From Plenodomus lindquistii (lineage: Eukaryota > Ascomycota > Dothideomycetes > Pleosporales > Leptosphaeriaceae), in the NCBI GenBank assembly GCA_025504975.1, contig JANUWI010000002.1:2790001-2854000 (forward strand): 64,000 nt of DNA. The letters run 5' to 3'. The notes beneath the pieces are model-generated. The model was not told the origin of the DNA and ran no database searches. It saw nothing but the letters and a program-made list of their open reading frames with translations. The position numbers and the translations under genes are program-made. Below are positions 1 to 12,216 of the stretch, piece after piece (positions within the stretch are counted from its first letter, which is position 1; every line of letters starts with the position of its first letter).

Positions 1-2
1 CC

Positions 3-566
3 CAACTTGCCAACTACTCGGGCCTTGCAGCCGCAGGTAACTTCTCGGGTGTACCTGCAATAATCGGTGCCAATACGAAAGAAGGTGGCGCCTTCTTGCC
101 CTACGACCGTACATACGGGCCAGATCAGGCCTTCGCCGACCTGATAAATTTACAATCATTTCACTGCCCTGCAGTCAAGACAACGCAAGATCGGTATGCT
201 GGAGGGGCGCTCACATTCCGTTACCTCTATGATGGCAACTTCAGCAACATAGCTCCGCTATGGTGGGCGGGCGCATATCACTCAAGCGAGCTACCCATGG
301 TCTTTGGAACCTACGACATAGTAAGAGGGGAAGGAACCACATTCCAGAAAGAGGTTAGTGAGAAGATGCAGGACTACTGGCTTGCATTTGCAGAAGACCC
401 CGTGGGTGGTCTGCCTGCTCTTGGATGGGAAGTATACAAGCCTGGAGGTAAAGCTGTGTTAATTGGACATGGTCACGAGGCTGTGCGTTTGATCGAGCAG
501 GATGTACTTGAAGCTCCGTGTGACGGCGCGACTCCTAATGGGCTACCTTTTCCGACCTTTCTCTAG
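3..566 (+). CDS. Type B carboxylesterase/lipase, C-terminal part (cut by window start)
   Basis: The reading frame is open from base 3 to the stop at 564-566, so the 5' part lies outside the window. About 187 residues are visible. They include the IGANTKEGG segment, the usual G-x-N-x-x-E-G region around the acidic residue of the alpha/beta-hydrolase triad, and AGAYHSSELPMVFG, the usual catalytic-histidine segment of fungal type B carboxylesterases. The tail (W-x-x-F-A-x-D-P and a short Pro-rich end) is also typical of the family. The nucleophile GxSxG elbow and any signal peptide are upstream and unseen, so secretion cannot be judged. Members hydrolyse carboxylic esters; the substrate is unknown. 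A second, clearly different family member is at 55000-56702. Confidence 0.85.
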   Translation, partial: QLANYSGLAAAGNFSGVPAIIGANTKEGGAFLPYDRTYGPDQAFADLINLQSFHCPAVKTTQDRYAGGALTFRYLYDGNFSNIAPLWWAGAYHSSELPMVFGTYDIVRGEGTTFQKEVSEKMQDYWLAFAEDPVGGLPALGWEVYKPGGKAVLIGHGHEAVRLIEQDVLEAPCDGATPNGLPFPTFL

Positions 567-924
567 GTTAGTTTGTATACTCTGCAAGAAAGGAGAAGTG
601 CATGCATGTGGCCTCGAATTGCCGCGACGAAAGTGACTGCTAGTCCGTGCATCCTTCGCTTCCCCATGCTTTCACCAGGACATCACAGCCACGCGCGTGT
701 AAACAGATCTTCACGTTTCGAAATACCTCACTCCACAGCTATCCAGTCTCATAAGACCCACCCTCGCCATCCACTATCTTGTCAGAGTGCACTTCACGCA
801 ATTCAGCTAACTTTGCTCAGCGGCGTCTAGAAGCACTCTGCATAATGTACGTAGAAACATTCGCAATCCCCAGAGGCAGGAGCAAGATATTCTAATCTTG
901 TATAGCTCACCGGACACCACAGCG
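567..924. other. Intergenic, 0.36 kb
   Basis: Presumed 3' UTR of the esterase and 5' region of the next gene. A short frame at 573-830 has no recognisable content. I see no RNA gene or repeat. Confidence 0.5.
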
Positions 925-1968
925 ATGCCTTGCCGAGACGATCACTGGACAAGCGAAGATCGCAACTGGCGGAGAGGCCGAAATCTACTCCGTATCCGCG
1001 AGGTAGCCTTACAGTGGCCACACTATCTGGCGCGAGCACAAAGGATCATCTTTCTCCAAAGGTGTTTACGTAGCAAGCAAAGATTTTGGGGGTGGAGACG
1101 GCGGCAATGCGCGCCCTTGAAGAAAGTGCTCGAAGGAATCCTTTCGAAGTACTACGAAGATCGCACTTCCGTTACACCCGAGGAGTGGGACACAGCTGTC
1201 AAAGGCGAGACGTGGAAAGTGGAGTGTCTCTTGAGCAGAGGATTTTGCAACGTTCCTTTGACACGCGCGACGTGGCCAGCGGAAGTCCCTTCGTTTCTAA
1301 ATATCATCGCTTATGAAGAGCATAAGAGAGCTGTGGCTCTGGAGCAAGCAGAGAAGCGAGCCGATGATCTCGCGATACAAAGAGCTGGTCGGAAAGAAGG
1401 GAGAAGGCGAGCTCACGAAGAGCACATGCAGAGACTCCAGATCACAAGCGAGTGGCGAGCCCTTGCGATGGATTTCTTCAACGCACAAAAGAAATTCCTG
1501 GTCCTCCAAGTTGAGTGTGAACTATTCGTCGAATCGCGCCGAGACGCGTTAGACTGCTATATCAAACTAGAAGAAGCCCGGGCTCAGTTGAGGCGAGCGC
1601 AAAATCTCTGCGAAGAGCTATGCACAAAACCACGCCATCCACCTGAAAGGTGGAGTCGATCAGACGCCCAGATTGTTGAAGATATCGCTCATCAGCTCGA
1701 TCGAATTAAAGTTTACTACGAGCTGTCTAGACTCTGCCATCGTAGTCGTACCGACCCTTTCAGTGTGCAGGTGTGCGAATGGGAAGAGGCTATAGCGGGT
1801 ACAGACGCTGAGATGACTTATCCCGGGGTCAGGATGCGCTTGGCCTTCTCGAGACACATGCAGGGGATGCTCGAGATGTATCCCGGTATCTCCCACGAAG
1901 AAGTACTACGCGTATGGCATGCTGTCGTTACTGACGGTGGAGATCGTATGTATTGGGCTAATTTTTGA
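925..1968 (+). CDS. Hypothetical basic, alpha-helical protein
   Basis: A single uninterrupted frame of 347 codons starts at the first ATG (925). The same frame extends slightly upstream only through a TTG. I do not recognise a family. The protein is rich in Arg, Glu, Lys and Ala. Residues about 135-240 are strongly charged and look helical or coiled-coil, for example the stretch with KRAVALEQAEKRADDLAIQR and a later EEARAQLRRAQ segment. Several Trp residues are spread through the N-terminal third. No signal peptide or membrane span is visible. Length, absence of stops and ordinary amino-acid composition support coding, but no splice sites or homologues can be checked here. The gene lies alone between the esterase and the UNC93-like gene. 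Confidence 0.5.
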   Translation: MPCRDDHWTSEDRNWRRGRNLLRIREVALQWPHYLARAQRIIFLQRCLRSKQRFWGWRRRQCAPLKKVLEGILSKYYEDRTSVTPEEWDTAVKGETWKVECLLSRGFCNVPLTRATWPAEVPSFLNIIAYEEHKRAVALEQAEKRADDLAIQRAGRKEGRRRAHEEHMQRLQITSEWRALAMDFFNAQKKFLVLQVECELFVESRRDALDCYIKLEEARAQLRRAQNLCEELCTKPRHPPERWSRSDAQIVEDIAHQLDRIKVYYELSRLCHRSRTDPFSVQVCEWEEAIAGTDAEMTYPGVRMRLAFSRHMQGMLEMYPGISHEEVLRVWHAVVTDGGDRMYWANF

Positions 1969-2511
1969 CGGCGTATACCCTTTTGCGAGAGGCTGGTCTC
2001 TACGTGTACCTTTGGGGTAGCGTGACAATGTTTTGGTAGCTAATTGATGCTAACGTTTGATGAAGGCTAAGTCTGACCCGCTCCCAAGCGATTGCTTGCG
2101 TTCTTGAATCTACGAAGGGGCTCGTATTTATTGAGTCACCAAAGTCATAAACACTGTGGTTGACACACCCCACTAAAAGGTCTACATAAAGTGGTTAAAT
2201 TATACTTATATTATCTACAAGTAGCGAAGAGAATAAAATGTTAGATCTTAGCAACTTTACTGGCTCTCTGCGATTGTATAGGCTTAAGCGTCATGCTGTT
2301 AAAGTTGATGGGGACACAATAAATACGCGCTCCTTCGTAATCATGACCCATAGGTAAAATATTGTCAGGAAACTAAGGAGAAGCACTACTTCAGCCGTAT
2401 CACAAGGCTTTTAATCAAGAAGTGCAATGGAGAGATACACCCATCGAACAATGTATTAGACAGCTCTTCGTCGTCTCCATGTTTTCAAGAAATAGTAACA
2501 CTCACTGAAGT
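1969..2511. other. Intergenic, AT-rich, 0.54 kb
   Basis: This lies between two convergent genes and is visibly more AT-rich than its neighbours, especially 2150-2420. It fits paired 3' UTRs. No gene or repeat was recognised. Confidence 0.5.
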
Positions 2512-4042
2512 TTAAATCGCAATATTTCTCCCGATTCCGGCTTTTCCAGCTATTATGTCCTTCTCGTCAACAGTGACGGTCTGATCTTCCAATGAATCCT
2601 TGTTGATAGCTGCATCCTTTGACACATCTGCCGATTCAATAGGAACATGGTTCCGCACTACCAGCCACGTGGGATATATCGAACCAACTAAGATGTGTTA
2701 GCATCTAATTACAACCTACATATGAAAGTATATAGCGGAACTCACCCAGCAGTGTCGTATTAACAGTCAACGGCACCCGTCCGCCCGCCCACTTCCTCGT
2801 ATTCAGCCCAAACGACACCGCCTGCCCAAAACTCTCTTGGTCCCTCAGGATCCCCGAGAATCGACTGAGTTCATTAATATTATCCGTCTTGGTCGCCAAC
2901 AAATAATACAACCAATTCTGCAGACTTTGCCTTGCAAAGTCCCACAGGATGATCACAAAGAAGCCTTCCGTAAAACCAGAGTCTGACCGATCGAACGACG
3001 GATTCGTGCGCGCGTACTTGACCTGGATGACCCAGCCGTATAGCCACGCGATGACGTGCCATAGGATAACATAGTAGAAGCCGTACGTGATGCGCTTCTT
3101 AACGCTAAACTTCTTACAATCGAGCAAAGAACTCATGAGTTGGGAAGACAACAACGTGCCAAAGTTCGCAACAAAGCCCATGAGTGCGCGTGCACGGGTG
3201 CCAAAGTAGTGCGTCTTAAAGTTACCAGCGTATTGGTTGAAGTACGCTGCGTAGAAGATTGGGAGGAGCAGGAGAATCTCTTTGTGTTTTGAGACTTGCC
3301 AGAGAGCTTTGAATCCATCTTTGAAGGACTTTTGGGCTTCGATGAGGACCTTTGAGTTATCTGCGCGCTGGACCTTGTGGGGTGGCGAGAGAGCGAGAGC
3401 AAGGGGGCATGCCACGCACTGTAGGGCGATGAAGACCAGATAGGTCTGGTAGCCTACTTTACCCTTCTTTTTGGTGCCAGCGTCGTTGTTGAGAGCGAGG
3501 ACGATTTCTCCGCCGACGAGGGGGCCACCAGTGCGGAACCATAGCCAGATGTTCATGTATTTTCCTCGTTTGCCGGGCTCGGGGTATCCGAGGGCTACTG
3601 TGCCTTCGGCGACCCAGAAGAGCCCTGCGCTAATGCCGCAGGCTACTGCGCCGACAAGGACAAACCATTCATTCCCGTAGCGATTGTTGCAGTAGAGACC
3701 GGCGGAGTAGATGGGGTACCCAATGGCGCCTAGGAGAAGAGTGTATGACAGGCCGATGCGGTTGGCGATTGGGCCGCCGAAAAGGCACAAGAATCCCATG
3801 AGACCGAAGACGAGCGCGTTGGCGGCGTTAACAAGGAATGGGTCGAGTGCTCCTCCTGCGCCGAGATCGTTCATTGCGTTCCAGAGACCAGGGGCCATGA
3901 AGCCAACGCCTCCAATGACGAAGGCGTTGAAGAGCGAGGAGCGGTACCATTTTCGCTTCTCGTCATGAACAGACGGCTTGTTGGATGTTGGAAGTGATTC
4001 ATCCTCAATCGACGGCCGCTTTGCAAAATCGGTAGCTGCCAT
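2512..4042 (-). CDS. UNC93-like major facilitator superfamily protein
   Basis: Two exons are inferred: 4042-2746 and 2687-2512. A 58-base intron (donor GTGAGT, acceptor TTAG) joins L-L to V-G-S and keeps the frame, giving about 490 residues, normal for fungal UNC93-like proteins. The protein has about 11 hydrophobic segments beginning near residue 35. Family-type motifs are visible, such as the loop with EGTVALGYPEPGKRGKYMN followed by W-x-W-F-R-T-G-G-P. The C-terminus is soluble and acidic. UNC93-like proteins are ion-channel regulators or transporters in animals; the fungal substrate is unknown. The start is the first ATG before a short polar N-terminus. Without the splice the frame ends in a run of residues unlike the family, which supports the intron. 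Confidence 0.85.
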
Positions 4043-4749
4043 CTTGAACAGTAAGAACGCGAGCCTGACGATTCAAAGCTAGGGAACATAGCAGCAACTT
4101 CATCATGACAGCGGCTCAGAGCACCTAAATACATCTATGCATTTACCATGTGTCAGGCGAGCATTACTCTCAGTAGAATGCAATTTTTACATCGCATTGT
4201 AAATTTGACGTGGTTTGTCGATGTCGACATCGCAGGGAACGGATGATGTGCGGTTGCAGCGTCGAATCAGCAGGCGTCAGGGCCGCAGAAGCTCCACTAT
4301 CCGCAAGAAGCCCAGGAGAGGAAGATTGATACTCAGACTTCAATCGCTTAGGACTGGGTCCACTGTAGTTCACGATGTCGTAATGCAGGGACGCTCGTGT
4401 GCGGTACGTATAATTCGTTGTTGAGTTGTGAAAGTGCGAATGCGGGACACGAGTCGTACGTAGAGAAGGCAGATCGTCATGCCTCAGCGCTAGAAATCAA
4501 CCACCACCGTTGAGCCGTTGTATCAACAAGAATCGGGTCTTTATGCAAAAACCTAAGGTGTGTCACTGCCTTCTAATACAGCCCATCGAAAGCAAGTCCC
4601 ATATTACGCCAGTCTATGCAAAATACCCAATAAACATACACCCACGACGCCATCGAACATGCCACCAAACCTGTACAACAGCTCTCTACATGTATATATC
4701 CATGACCATCCGCCCACCACGTCTCCCTTCTCAAACCCCCCCATCCCTC
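4043..4749. other. Intergenic, 0.7 kb
   Basis: This separates the start of the UNC93-like gene from the 3' end of MTC6. The 3' side is pyrimidine-rich on the + strand, matching a purine-rich 3' UTR of the minus-strand gene. Small frames on both strands look accidental. Confidence 0.5.
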
Positions 4750-6674
4750 TCAACTAGGCACGCCCTCATAATCCCACCCCCCAACGATCCTCCGTCTCCT
4801 CCCCCTCTTGTCCTCCCTCCGATTCGCCGCACACTTGACAAAGAATGTCAAAAACGCACACAAGAAAATGACAACCGCAGCAACAGTTGGCACCACCACG
4901 ATACGCGTGCGATCGGTGTCTGTAGCAGGTAGATACGGACACGTGCCATTCAACCCCTGGACCCAACAATCCGGCACATTTAAACTATTTAAGTTGAGCA
5001 GAATCTCCGTTTCATCCGGCACGTTGCGCCGATGGTCCTGGAATGCAGATAGTAGGTGTGCGTTCTCGAGCGCAGTGTGCGGGATGCTGAATGCTGCGTC
5101 TTCGCCACACACTGAGTCCGCGTTGTCGTAGTGTGTGGGATCGGAGGAGATGCGCCAGTTGTACGGTTGCGAGAGGATTTGGCAGGCGACGCGGTATTTG
5201 TCGGCGCAGTCTGCGGCTCTCCAGCGGCCGGCGTAGGGTGAGATGGTCATGACGACGCAGCGGTTGGCTGTGTCGCTGGAGCCGTGGGTGACGTTTGCGG
5301 GCTCGCCTGGCGCCCAGGTCCAGAGGGTGGAGTGGACGTATGCGGCGTAGGGTAAGGGGTTTATATCTGCTGTTGCGCCCGCTAAGGTTTCGTTGAGAAA
5401 CGCGGTTAAGCCGCAGGATGTGAGGTTGGTGATGGAGGGGATAGGGGCCATGAGATCGGGGTTTGAGTCAATGTCCAGAGAAGGCGAGATTGTGATTGCC
5501 CATGAGGAATTCCTCTCAGAAGTGATAGTAGTATCTGAAGTACTAAACAAGCAGTCTGATGTTGCACGTCCGCCAGTGGTTGTAGAAGGATTGAGATCGC
5601 CCAGGGTACCGGGCGGGAAAACATCATCCAGATCAGGTCCAATATTGTAGTACTGCATTTGTGGATCAATAGTGCCATAGCTGAGAATAACCCGCAAGAG
5701 CTCTTGGAACTCCATGAAGGCCTCAGTCGGCCAGCCATCCTGAGTGACTAGATTGTTGCTACTGGCATCCTTCGAATCGGAGTAGTAGCTCTGCAATGGG
5801 CGATTGTCCCACGAGACATCATACCAGGTCTCGTTCAGATTTGCACGCTGATCTCGAAGCTGCGCTGGCGTATACGTGGCGTCTGACAAGTTTCCCATGA
5901 GAATATCGCTTAGAAGCGAGCCCGAAACTGGTAATTGTTCTGAAGATAGTAGCGGTGCTGGTGCGTCGGGATCAGATATGGAGGACGCAGCGTGTACGTC
6001 GAAACTTAATAAGAGAATGGCGGCTCCGGTCGTGGTAGATGTGGATTCTAGAAAGTCTTCTAATAATCCAGTAACGACGTCTAATGTCATGAGTGGAGTG
6101 CAGTTATAGCTTCCAATCTGCATCAAAGGTGTACCATCGGTTGACGGATAACTTATGATTGACGGACTTGCTGCAGCTGACGTTGGAAATGGTGAGACAG
6201 ACGAAGCTGTCGAGACTGTCAAAGATGCTTGCACTGACGTTGAAGTCATAACCTGTGAAGAGTCTTGACGGCGATTGAAACCTAGGTTGCCCGGCTTCAA
6301 AGCAGTTGACTCTGGTACTGCTGCACCCTGATTATCTGTAGAGACTGATACCGTCTGCCCAGATTGCACCGGTGCATTCACATCATTACCATCCGACTGG
6401 GGGAGCTCGACTGGACAAAGACTCCATACCGACCGCCCTGGGTCCCAGTATGTATCTACAGCGAAGCGTCGAAACCCCACAGCAAGCAGATTGGAGAAGC
6501 ACTTTCGAAAAGCAATCTGCTCATACTGCTTTCCGCTAAAGCAAGCCTGTGTCAGCGACACAGCAGGCACAGCATGAAAATTGATGGGAACACGAAGGCC
6601 GACATCTCTTTGCGCCTAAGTCAAATCGTTAGAGACCTGGTACGACCAACACCTCAGCTCACGTGTGGCTTCAT
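4750..6674 (-). CDS. MTC6: Maintenance of telomere capping protein 6 (MTC6) homologue
   Basis: The main exon (6615-4750) encodes the conserved MTC6 core. This includes AQRDVGLRVPINF, VPAVSLTQAC, the F-R-R-F-x-V-D-x-Y-W-D block and SLCPVELP. The middle is Ser/Thr-rich and probably glycosylated. A lectin-like cysteine region follows, with PYNWRISSDPTHYDNAD and a C-x-Y-L-P motif. One membrane span near the C-terminus (IVVVPTVAAVVIFLCAFLTFF) precedes a short basic cytoplasmic tail. Yeast MTC6 was named for genetic effects on telomere capping; its biochemical role is unclear. The N-terminus is unresolved. A strong donor (GTGAGC, intron 6616-6662) gives a start M-K-P-H at 6674 without a signal peptide. 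A weaker donor at 6678 would join an upstream frame starting at 6825 that contains a hydrophobic LVLWILASAM stretch, more like the family's signal sequence. Confidence 0.85.
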
Positions 6675-9600
6675 GCACGCTCCTCTTTCCAGAACAACGT
6701 GGGTTCAGGGCGAGTCGCATGGCCGATGCAAGGATCCACAACACGAGTCTACTAGAGGACAAGTACCGGGACCCAAGAGACAACCTCTGTAGCACGAAAA
6801 CATGGCCCAGATAAGGGATTGGCATGGATTGACTCACTCTAAACGCCTCGCTCCATGGCTGAATCCATCGAGTATCAACGGCAGCTTGATCCGGGTCATA
6901 CAAATCGTTACCCGCCATCCCCGAGCCCAAACATCAAGTCGCAACGTGGCACCCACACCTCGCGTGCGCAGAAACAAGCACGTTGTAGATTGCAAGTAAG
7001 GATGTGTATGTCAGAAGCTAGCACGGATTGAGAAGTAGATGTAATGCGGTGTGTATATTTGGCGATGGTGATGGTGAGGGGGGCTACACGAATGATGTCG
7101 TTGATCGACGCGGTGCTGCAAGGGCGCGCCAGTCGGCATTCGGAAAAACTACATCACGTGCAGCGCTAGTTTTCCCACCAATCCATACACGGTTAAAGGC
7201 CAGTGGGCCTGTAACGAGGATCGCGAGGACGATGGGAGGAGCATGTTACGACACCTCGTGAGTAAATTGGGATTAGTATTCCAAGGCTGTAGGAGTATTA
7301 TCCTGTAACTGGCAGGGTTTCCTACAACCGTCCCTTGTTCTCAAGTGTTAAGAAACCGGCTGCTTATCTACATGACGTATAACAGGGATGATGCTCACAA
7401 TCCAGCTCGTGGGGTTTCAAACAACGTTGGTGCAACGAGGATGTCACCCGCACTTAAATGTGCTTACTATAGCGCAGGGAGTGTGCAAGTACCGAATCGC
7501 GTGTTGCCAGCGACCAGACTGTTGGAGTCCGCAAGCGAGCGCATCCTGGACCCCTCAAATATCTGCCGATATCGTACGACGTCTGTTTCCACTTCGAGGG
7601 TTTCCTATGCGTGGGCATATGCAACTGTTTGCTTACGGTGCATATGATGCTTGCGATATTCGCATGCTCGATAGTGAGATTTTCAGGAGACGTGGGGAGA
7701 GCCTATCGCTTGGTGTTCCTCGTGGAATGGTTGACTTGCAAATTGCCGATGTTCTGGAACAAAGGCGGATGCTTGCGGAGTGCTAATGGCGACTCCCGAC
7801 GACTTTTGACGACGGCGTTACCGAGCTCTGCGTTCAACTCCACCGGAGTTAATGCAGATGTGTGAACGCAGTGATCGATGAGCTGAACATGACGTGTTGA
7901 TTGGGAAGCCAGCCAGTGTTGGAAATGGCCCCAGTGGTGAGGTCGAAGGCCGAGAGTTGCTTCTAAGTATAGCAAGACTCTGGCATGAAGAGGCAACCAG
8001 GGGAAAGGCTGAACTCCTTGTCGATTCACGTACCTTTTCCTTGTAGATTTTGGCCGCACCATGTCTCAGCCTGTGTTGTAACAATCAAGGTCAGTTTCTT
8101 GCTCAAGCTGAATTGCCACGTGGAACAGATGAAGCCTGATCTCAGAGGCTTGCAGATTCAAGGTGTATTGGCAATAGATCGAGTCGATCGAGCAAGTGAC
8201 AAACTCCTAACTTAATACAGGCTGCGGTCGACAGCACCATGTACTGTCACAGAAGTGGGTTGCTTCGTGTCAAGACATCAGAACATGGAGACAGCTCGCA
8301 TTACCTACTGACCCCACCCATTGCAACGGTAAGTCCAAACGATAAAGGAGACTCGTCCAACAATCAAACGTCCGCCTAAGGGGTACAGCCTACAGGCGGG
8401 GTCCGCCGGCCTCAGACGTTGCAACGGTGTGCGACTGATGATTGGGAATTGATTCGAAACACTGGTTGGGGCGAAAACTGCTGACAATCCATTTTGATGC
8501 ATCGGCTCTGCTTGCCTCATGACGGCATACGAGAAGAACCCACCCTGTAGCGCATGGTGATCTGTATGCTGACGACACCGCATCCTGCAGCTGCCTGCAC
8601 CAGTGTGTTCAACGTTTTACAGAGCGATTGTTGGATCTTGCAGAAATAGCTCAGACCCACGCATTCGACTGACCTAACTCCACAGCACTATTTAGTGTAC
8701 GTATCCGCACACCCAGCAAAGCTCAGCTGGTGGTCCAGAGCAAGATAACGCAGCGTTTGCAGGCACACAGACACTCACGCACGGCAGTGTGTGCGGCAAG
8801 CATGGATGTGTTGTACGGTACACTTGCACCGTGCCTATGGCCCAAACACTGCGGAGGTGGAGGCTGGGCAAGTGAACCTGGATGAACCCCTTTATTGATG
8901 TTACATGTCTACAGTACCAGAGAAGTCATGGCAGATATGGTCTTGGAACTCTGGACGGCGAGGTGTGAAGTTACTAGGAAATGCTGGTACAACGGTACGT
9001 TGTACCAAATCTTGGAAGTGTGTGCTTTTGTGGTCACGGGGTGGCCGTACGTATCTTGACATTTCTTGGGCGCCAATGGCGGAAGGCACTACTGACTAAC
9101 GTATGTGATGTGTCGTGCGTGGTGCGTGGTGTTCACGCAGGTGTTAGATGATCTCATATCCTGCTCCACCCATTCACCGTTGGCGGAAGGTAATTATGTG
9201 GAGAGGCGGGCGTGAGATCCAAGCTAGCCATCTGGTTACGATGGACACATGGCGGCCATCATCCTTATGCGGAATACAATTTAGTGGCGGTGATGTTGAA
9301 ACGTTAAAACATGTCAAACGTACTCCTGCCAGTGACTGGTGTGTATGGATGCTTTGTAGCTTAGCTTCGGGCGTCAATTCTCGGCACCTCTGTCTCTAGA
9401 AGCGCAAACGTTTGGCAGGTTATCGCCCAAAACATCAATTTGAAATAATTGAGTTTGGAAAGTCCACATTAGGGAACGGCGCGTTGTTCTAGTCTCCGAT
9501 GCGTTCTCGCTAACCCTTCGACCATGGCGTTGACGCCGGCGCCAGTCTATGACCTTCAAACCCGTAGTTCAGCCTCTTCGACTAAATCGGCACACTTGCT

Positions 9601-11016
9601 TTTCCACTGCGTCGGTGAGGCCTGTCTAGACCGCTTGCAGAAGTCCTCACCCACCTTTACGGCAAAGTGGTCAGTACACGTCCCCAGCTAATTGTCCGTT
9701 TGTTGCCAACTTCGCGCGCTACACATGAGTTCTGCCAAATCTATCGTCTCGATAAACTTAAGGTAACGTGTAGCTGCATGATCGAGAGCAGCAATGCAGC
9801 ATAATGTATCTAATCGATAGCGTTCTTCTAGTCGGCGACTGTTCTCGTCAACGATAGATCGAGTAGCCAACGTTGGCGTTGATCGCACGCTTGCTGCTTG
9901 GTGGTAACGGTGTCTCGTTCTGGCCGGACGTGCCGCACCGACCGCTGCCCCAATAGAGACCACTGAAGAATTTCCCGTGGGGCCGTTGCTGGCTCACTAG
10001 TGTGCGGATCGGGTGGTTATGGACTCGCGGCGTTCAGTAGAGCCGTGGTCGACTGAAAATCGCGAGTCTTGGAGTTGTTCCTATTTCCACATATCTAGTG
10101 ATCTTGGTGGGCTGGATGGAGCGGGAGCGTTGAATCTGGCTGACCCCTTACTACTGCTGGAGTATGTCCCAAACATGTCGCTGGTAGTTGATTCCTGACG
10201 TCGAGCCGGTGTTGTGCGGTGTGGCGTGCCTGGTGCAGCCTCCTACCTGTCACTGGGCAGTTGTGCCAGCAGGCGAGTGACTCGGTGACATCGATAGCCG
10301 ATGCTGCACAGCTGCCAACTGGCGTGAATCCACTTGCTTTCTGCCGGGAGAATCCAAAAAAGGGGTGACGAATCATTGGGCTGTTAAAACATGATTTTGA
10401 CGCAGCGCGACATTGAGTGAGCCAATAACGTCCACGATCCTACCGACGATGCAGCTGTTGAAACGGGAACGACTACGTAGTCTGATCGGTCAGATCAACC
10501 GGATCGTTGGGCGTCATTGCCGCGTTGATGAAGTACACTACCGGATGGAAGAAAAACCGCTAAACGCGAGAGTATTTCTGGGTGAATGAATTGGGCACAA
10601 GTGGTAACTTTAGTGTGTGGTTGTAATTTGTTGATTGTTGATGCAATGTGCAAGTGCTGTGCACTATTGGGTATTATGCGCTTGTGTGAAATATCGTGAA
10701 AGCCGATTTCCTTCGGACCTTCCGCTGCAGCATGAACGCCAGAATGATCGTGTCCGCAGATAAAGAATGTGGTCTTAGTGACCTGAGTATCCGCCCAATT
10801 CCGACGATCCTAATGTGCTGGGTATCCTACAACAGCCATGTGAATGCATTCCTCCTATTTTGGTTCATACAAGACTGAAAACGAGATGCTAAGTAGAAGT
10901 GAAACAATGGACATGTCGATCATGGGGCATCGACCATTAATAGTAATATGTGTTGCGAAACCAATGTAATACAGACAAGAAGGGGTATGCTAGGTAACTT
11001 GAAACATGATCAACGT
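6675..11016. other. Gene-poor region, 4.3 kb
   Basis: Frames here are short (at most about 140 codons), overlap on both strands, often lack an ATG start and show no known motif. Examples are 7388-7786 + and 7703-8062 -. Base composition is not strongly AT-biased, so it does not look like RIP-mutated repeat DNA. I found no tRNA, no terminal repeats and no transposon coding remnants by eye. The left end (about 6.7-7.0 kb) probably holds the 5' part of MTC6, and the right end the 3' UTR of flbD. Confidence 0.4.
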
Positions 11017-12216
11017 CTACATGATGTTTCTTAGGCTCATCCTATCTTTAGGCGAGACGGGCGCGCTTTTGGTGGCAGAAGGTAACGCTGGAAGTGCGTA
11101 CGGAGAAGGAAATTGTCGGGCCATTGGGCTTGTCGCTCCGCTTGTGGGCTTTGGGAGTGGTAAGGTGGGCTCCGTGAGCGAGTGAAACGGAGGGAGCGAC
11201 CGCTGGGGCACACTGATGGGCGCAGGTTGGGGGAGAGAGTGATGGTGTGTTAGTTGAGGGGCGGGTTGTGTGAGTAGCTGTGGTTGCCCTGGGCGTTCGT
11301 AGGTTGGCTCCCTGAATGGAGTCGCAGCATTGAGCGCTGTGGCTTCAGGACGTTGCATTGGAGGGAGTTGTAGCGAGCCACGCCGCCTATAAGCATCGTA
11401 ATGGACATCGTCCTCGGGTGCGAAGCCGTGAGAAGGTAGATAACGGGTGCTGGAGCTCTTGCGCTCCTCCCTACGTCCAACAAGCGGGGCAAGAGTGATA
11501 TCGAGAGGTGACGCTGCACCGTGTGGTGACCTTGATTCTGACCCGGTGTCTGTGATCAATGATGGAGCGCCGTCTGCTGAGACGATGGAGTACCCTGAAG
11601 GGGAGGGCATGGGTGTCTCGAACCCTCTTGCTCGTGCAGTACCATGGTTACCATACGCAGAGACGTCAAGAGGCTGAGGCCGGGACCCTGGATATGGCTC
11701 AAAGCGTTGTGGGTGAGGAAGCTTCATACCGTGAGACGTGATGACGTGGGTGAGTGATGATCGACGGGAGTCGTGATTTGGCGGGAGTTGATGCTCATCG
11801 TGGTGTCCAAGGCCCTGGGGCGTAGGGTAATGGTAGCCAGTCTGCTCGTGGTGCATTTGTTCGCGGGGTCGGTGATCAGGACGATCTGGGTTGCGCTTGC
11901 GTCGATTTTGACCACCATTCCACCAGTTCTTCACTGCGTTGTCACTGCGGCCTTTTAACCGCCTTGCGATCTCGGCCCACCTCTTCCCCATTTCTGCGAC
12001 CATCTTCTCGATAAGTTCGCCCTCGTCGGCGGTGATTGGATCATGATTCAGTGACGGCTTGAGATTTTGGTGATATCGCTCTCGACATTGCTTTGGTGAC
12101 CGTGAGCCGATCTCTTGGGAGATACGGACCCAGTTGTGGGGGCCATTGCGCGCAACCAGATTCACCAGCCACTGGTCCTCGTGCTGTGACCATGGGCCAC
12201 GTCGATGAGCAACCAT
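11017..12216 (-). CDS. flbD: Myb-type DNA-binding regulator FlbD
   Basis: A single exon encodes 399 residues. Starting at the ATG at 12216 puts the two SANT/Myb repeats right at the N-terminus, as in Aspergillus FlbD. An in-frame ATG 14 codons upstream adds a hydrophobic stretch unlike the family. Repeat 1 (residues about 5-53) has HRRGPW, GPHNWVRISQEI and RSPKQCRERYHQNLKPSL. Repeat 2 (about 57-105) has GKRWAEIARRLKGRSDNAVKNWWNG. Both recognition helices are intact. The rest is Pro/Ser/His-rich, low in order and probably an activation region. FlbD is a nuclear activator of asexual sporulation (conidiophore development) and, in some species, of sexual development. The long gene-free DNA on both sides fits a developmental regulator with extended control sequences. 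Confidence 0.93.
   Translation of the reverse strand: MVAHRRGPWSQHEDQWLVNLVARNGPHNWVRISQEIGSRSPKQCRERYHQNLKPSLNHDPITADEGELIEKMVAEMGKRWAEIARRLKGRSDNAVKNWWNGGQNRRKRNPDRPDHRPREQMHHEQTGYHYPTPQGLGHHDEHQLPPNHDSRRSSLTHVITSHGMKLPHPQRFEPYPGSRPQPLDVSAYGNHGTARARGFETPMPSPSGYSIVSADGAPSLITDTGSESRSPHGAASPLDITLAPLVGRREERKSSSTRYLPSHGFAPEDDVHYDAYRRRGSLQLPPMQRPEATALNAATPFREPTYERPGQPQLLTQPAPQLTHHHSLPQPAPISVPQRSLPPFHSLTEPTLPLPKPTSGATSPMARQFPSPYALPALPSATKSAPVSPKDRMSLRNIM

Noticed and set aside
6675..11016. Possible transposon remnants or RIP-mutated repeat
   Set aside because: No transposase or reverse-transcriptase motifs, no terminal repeats seen and no strong AT bias.
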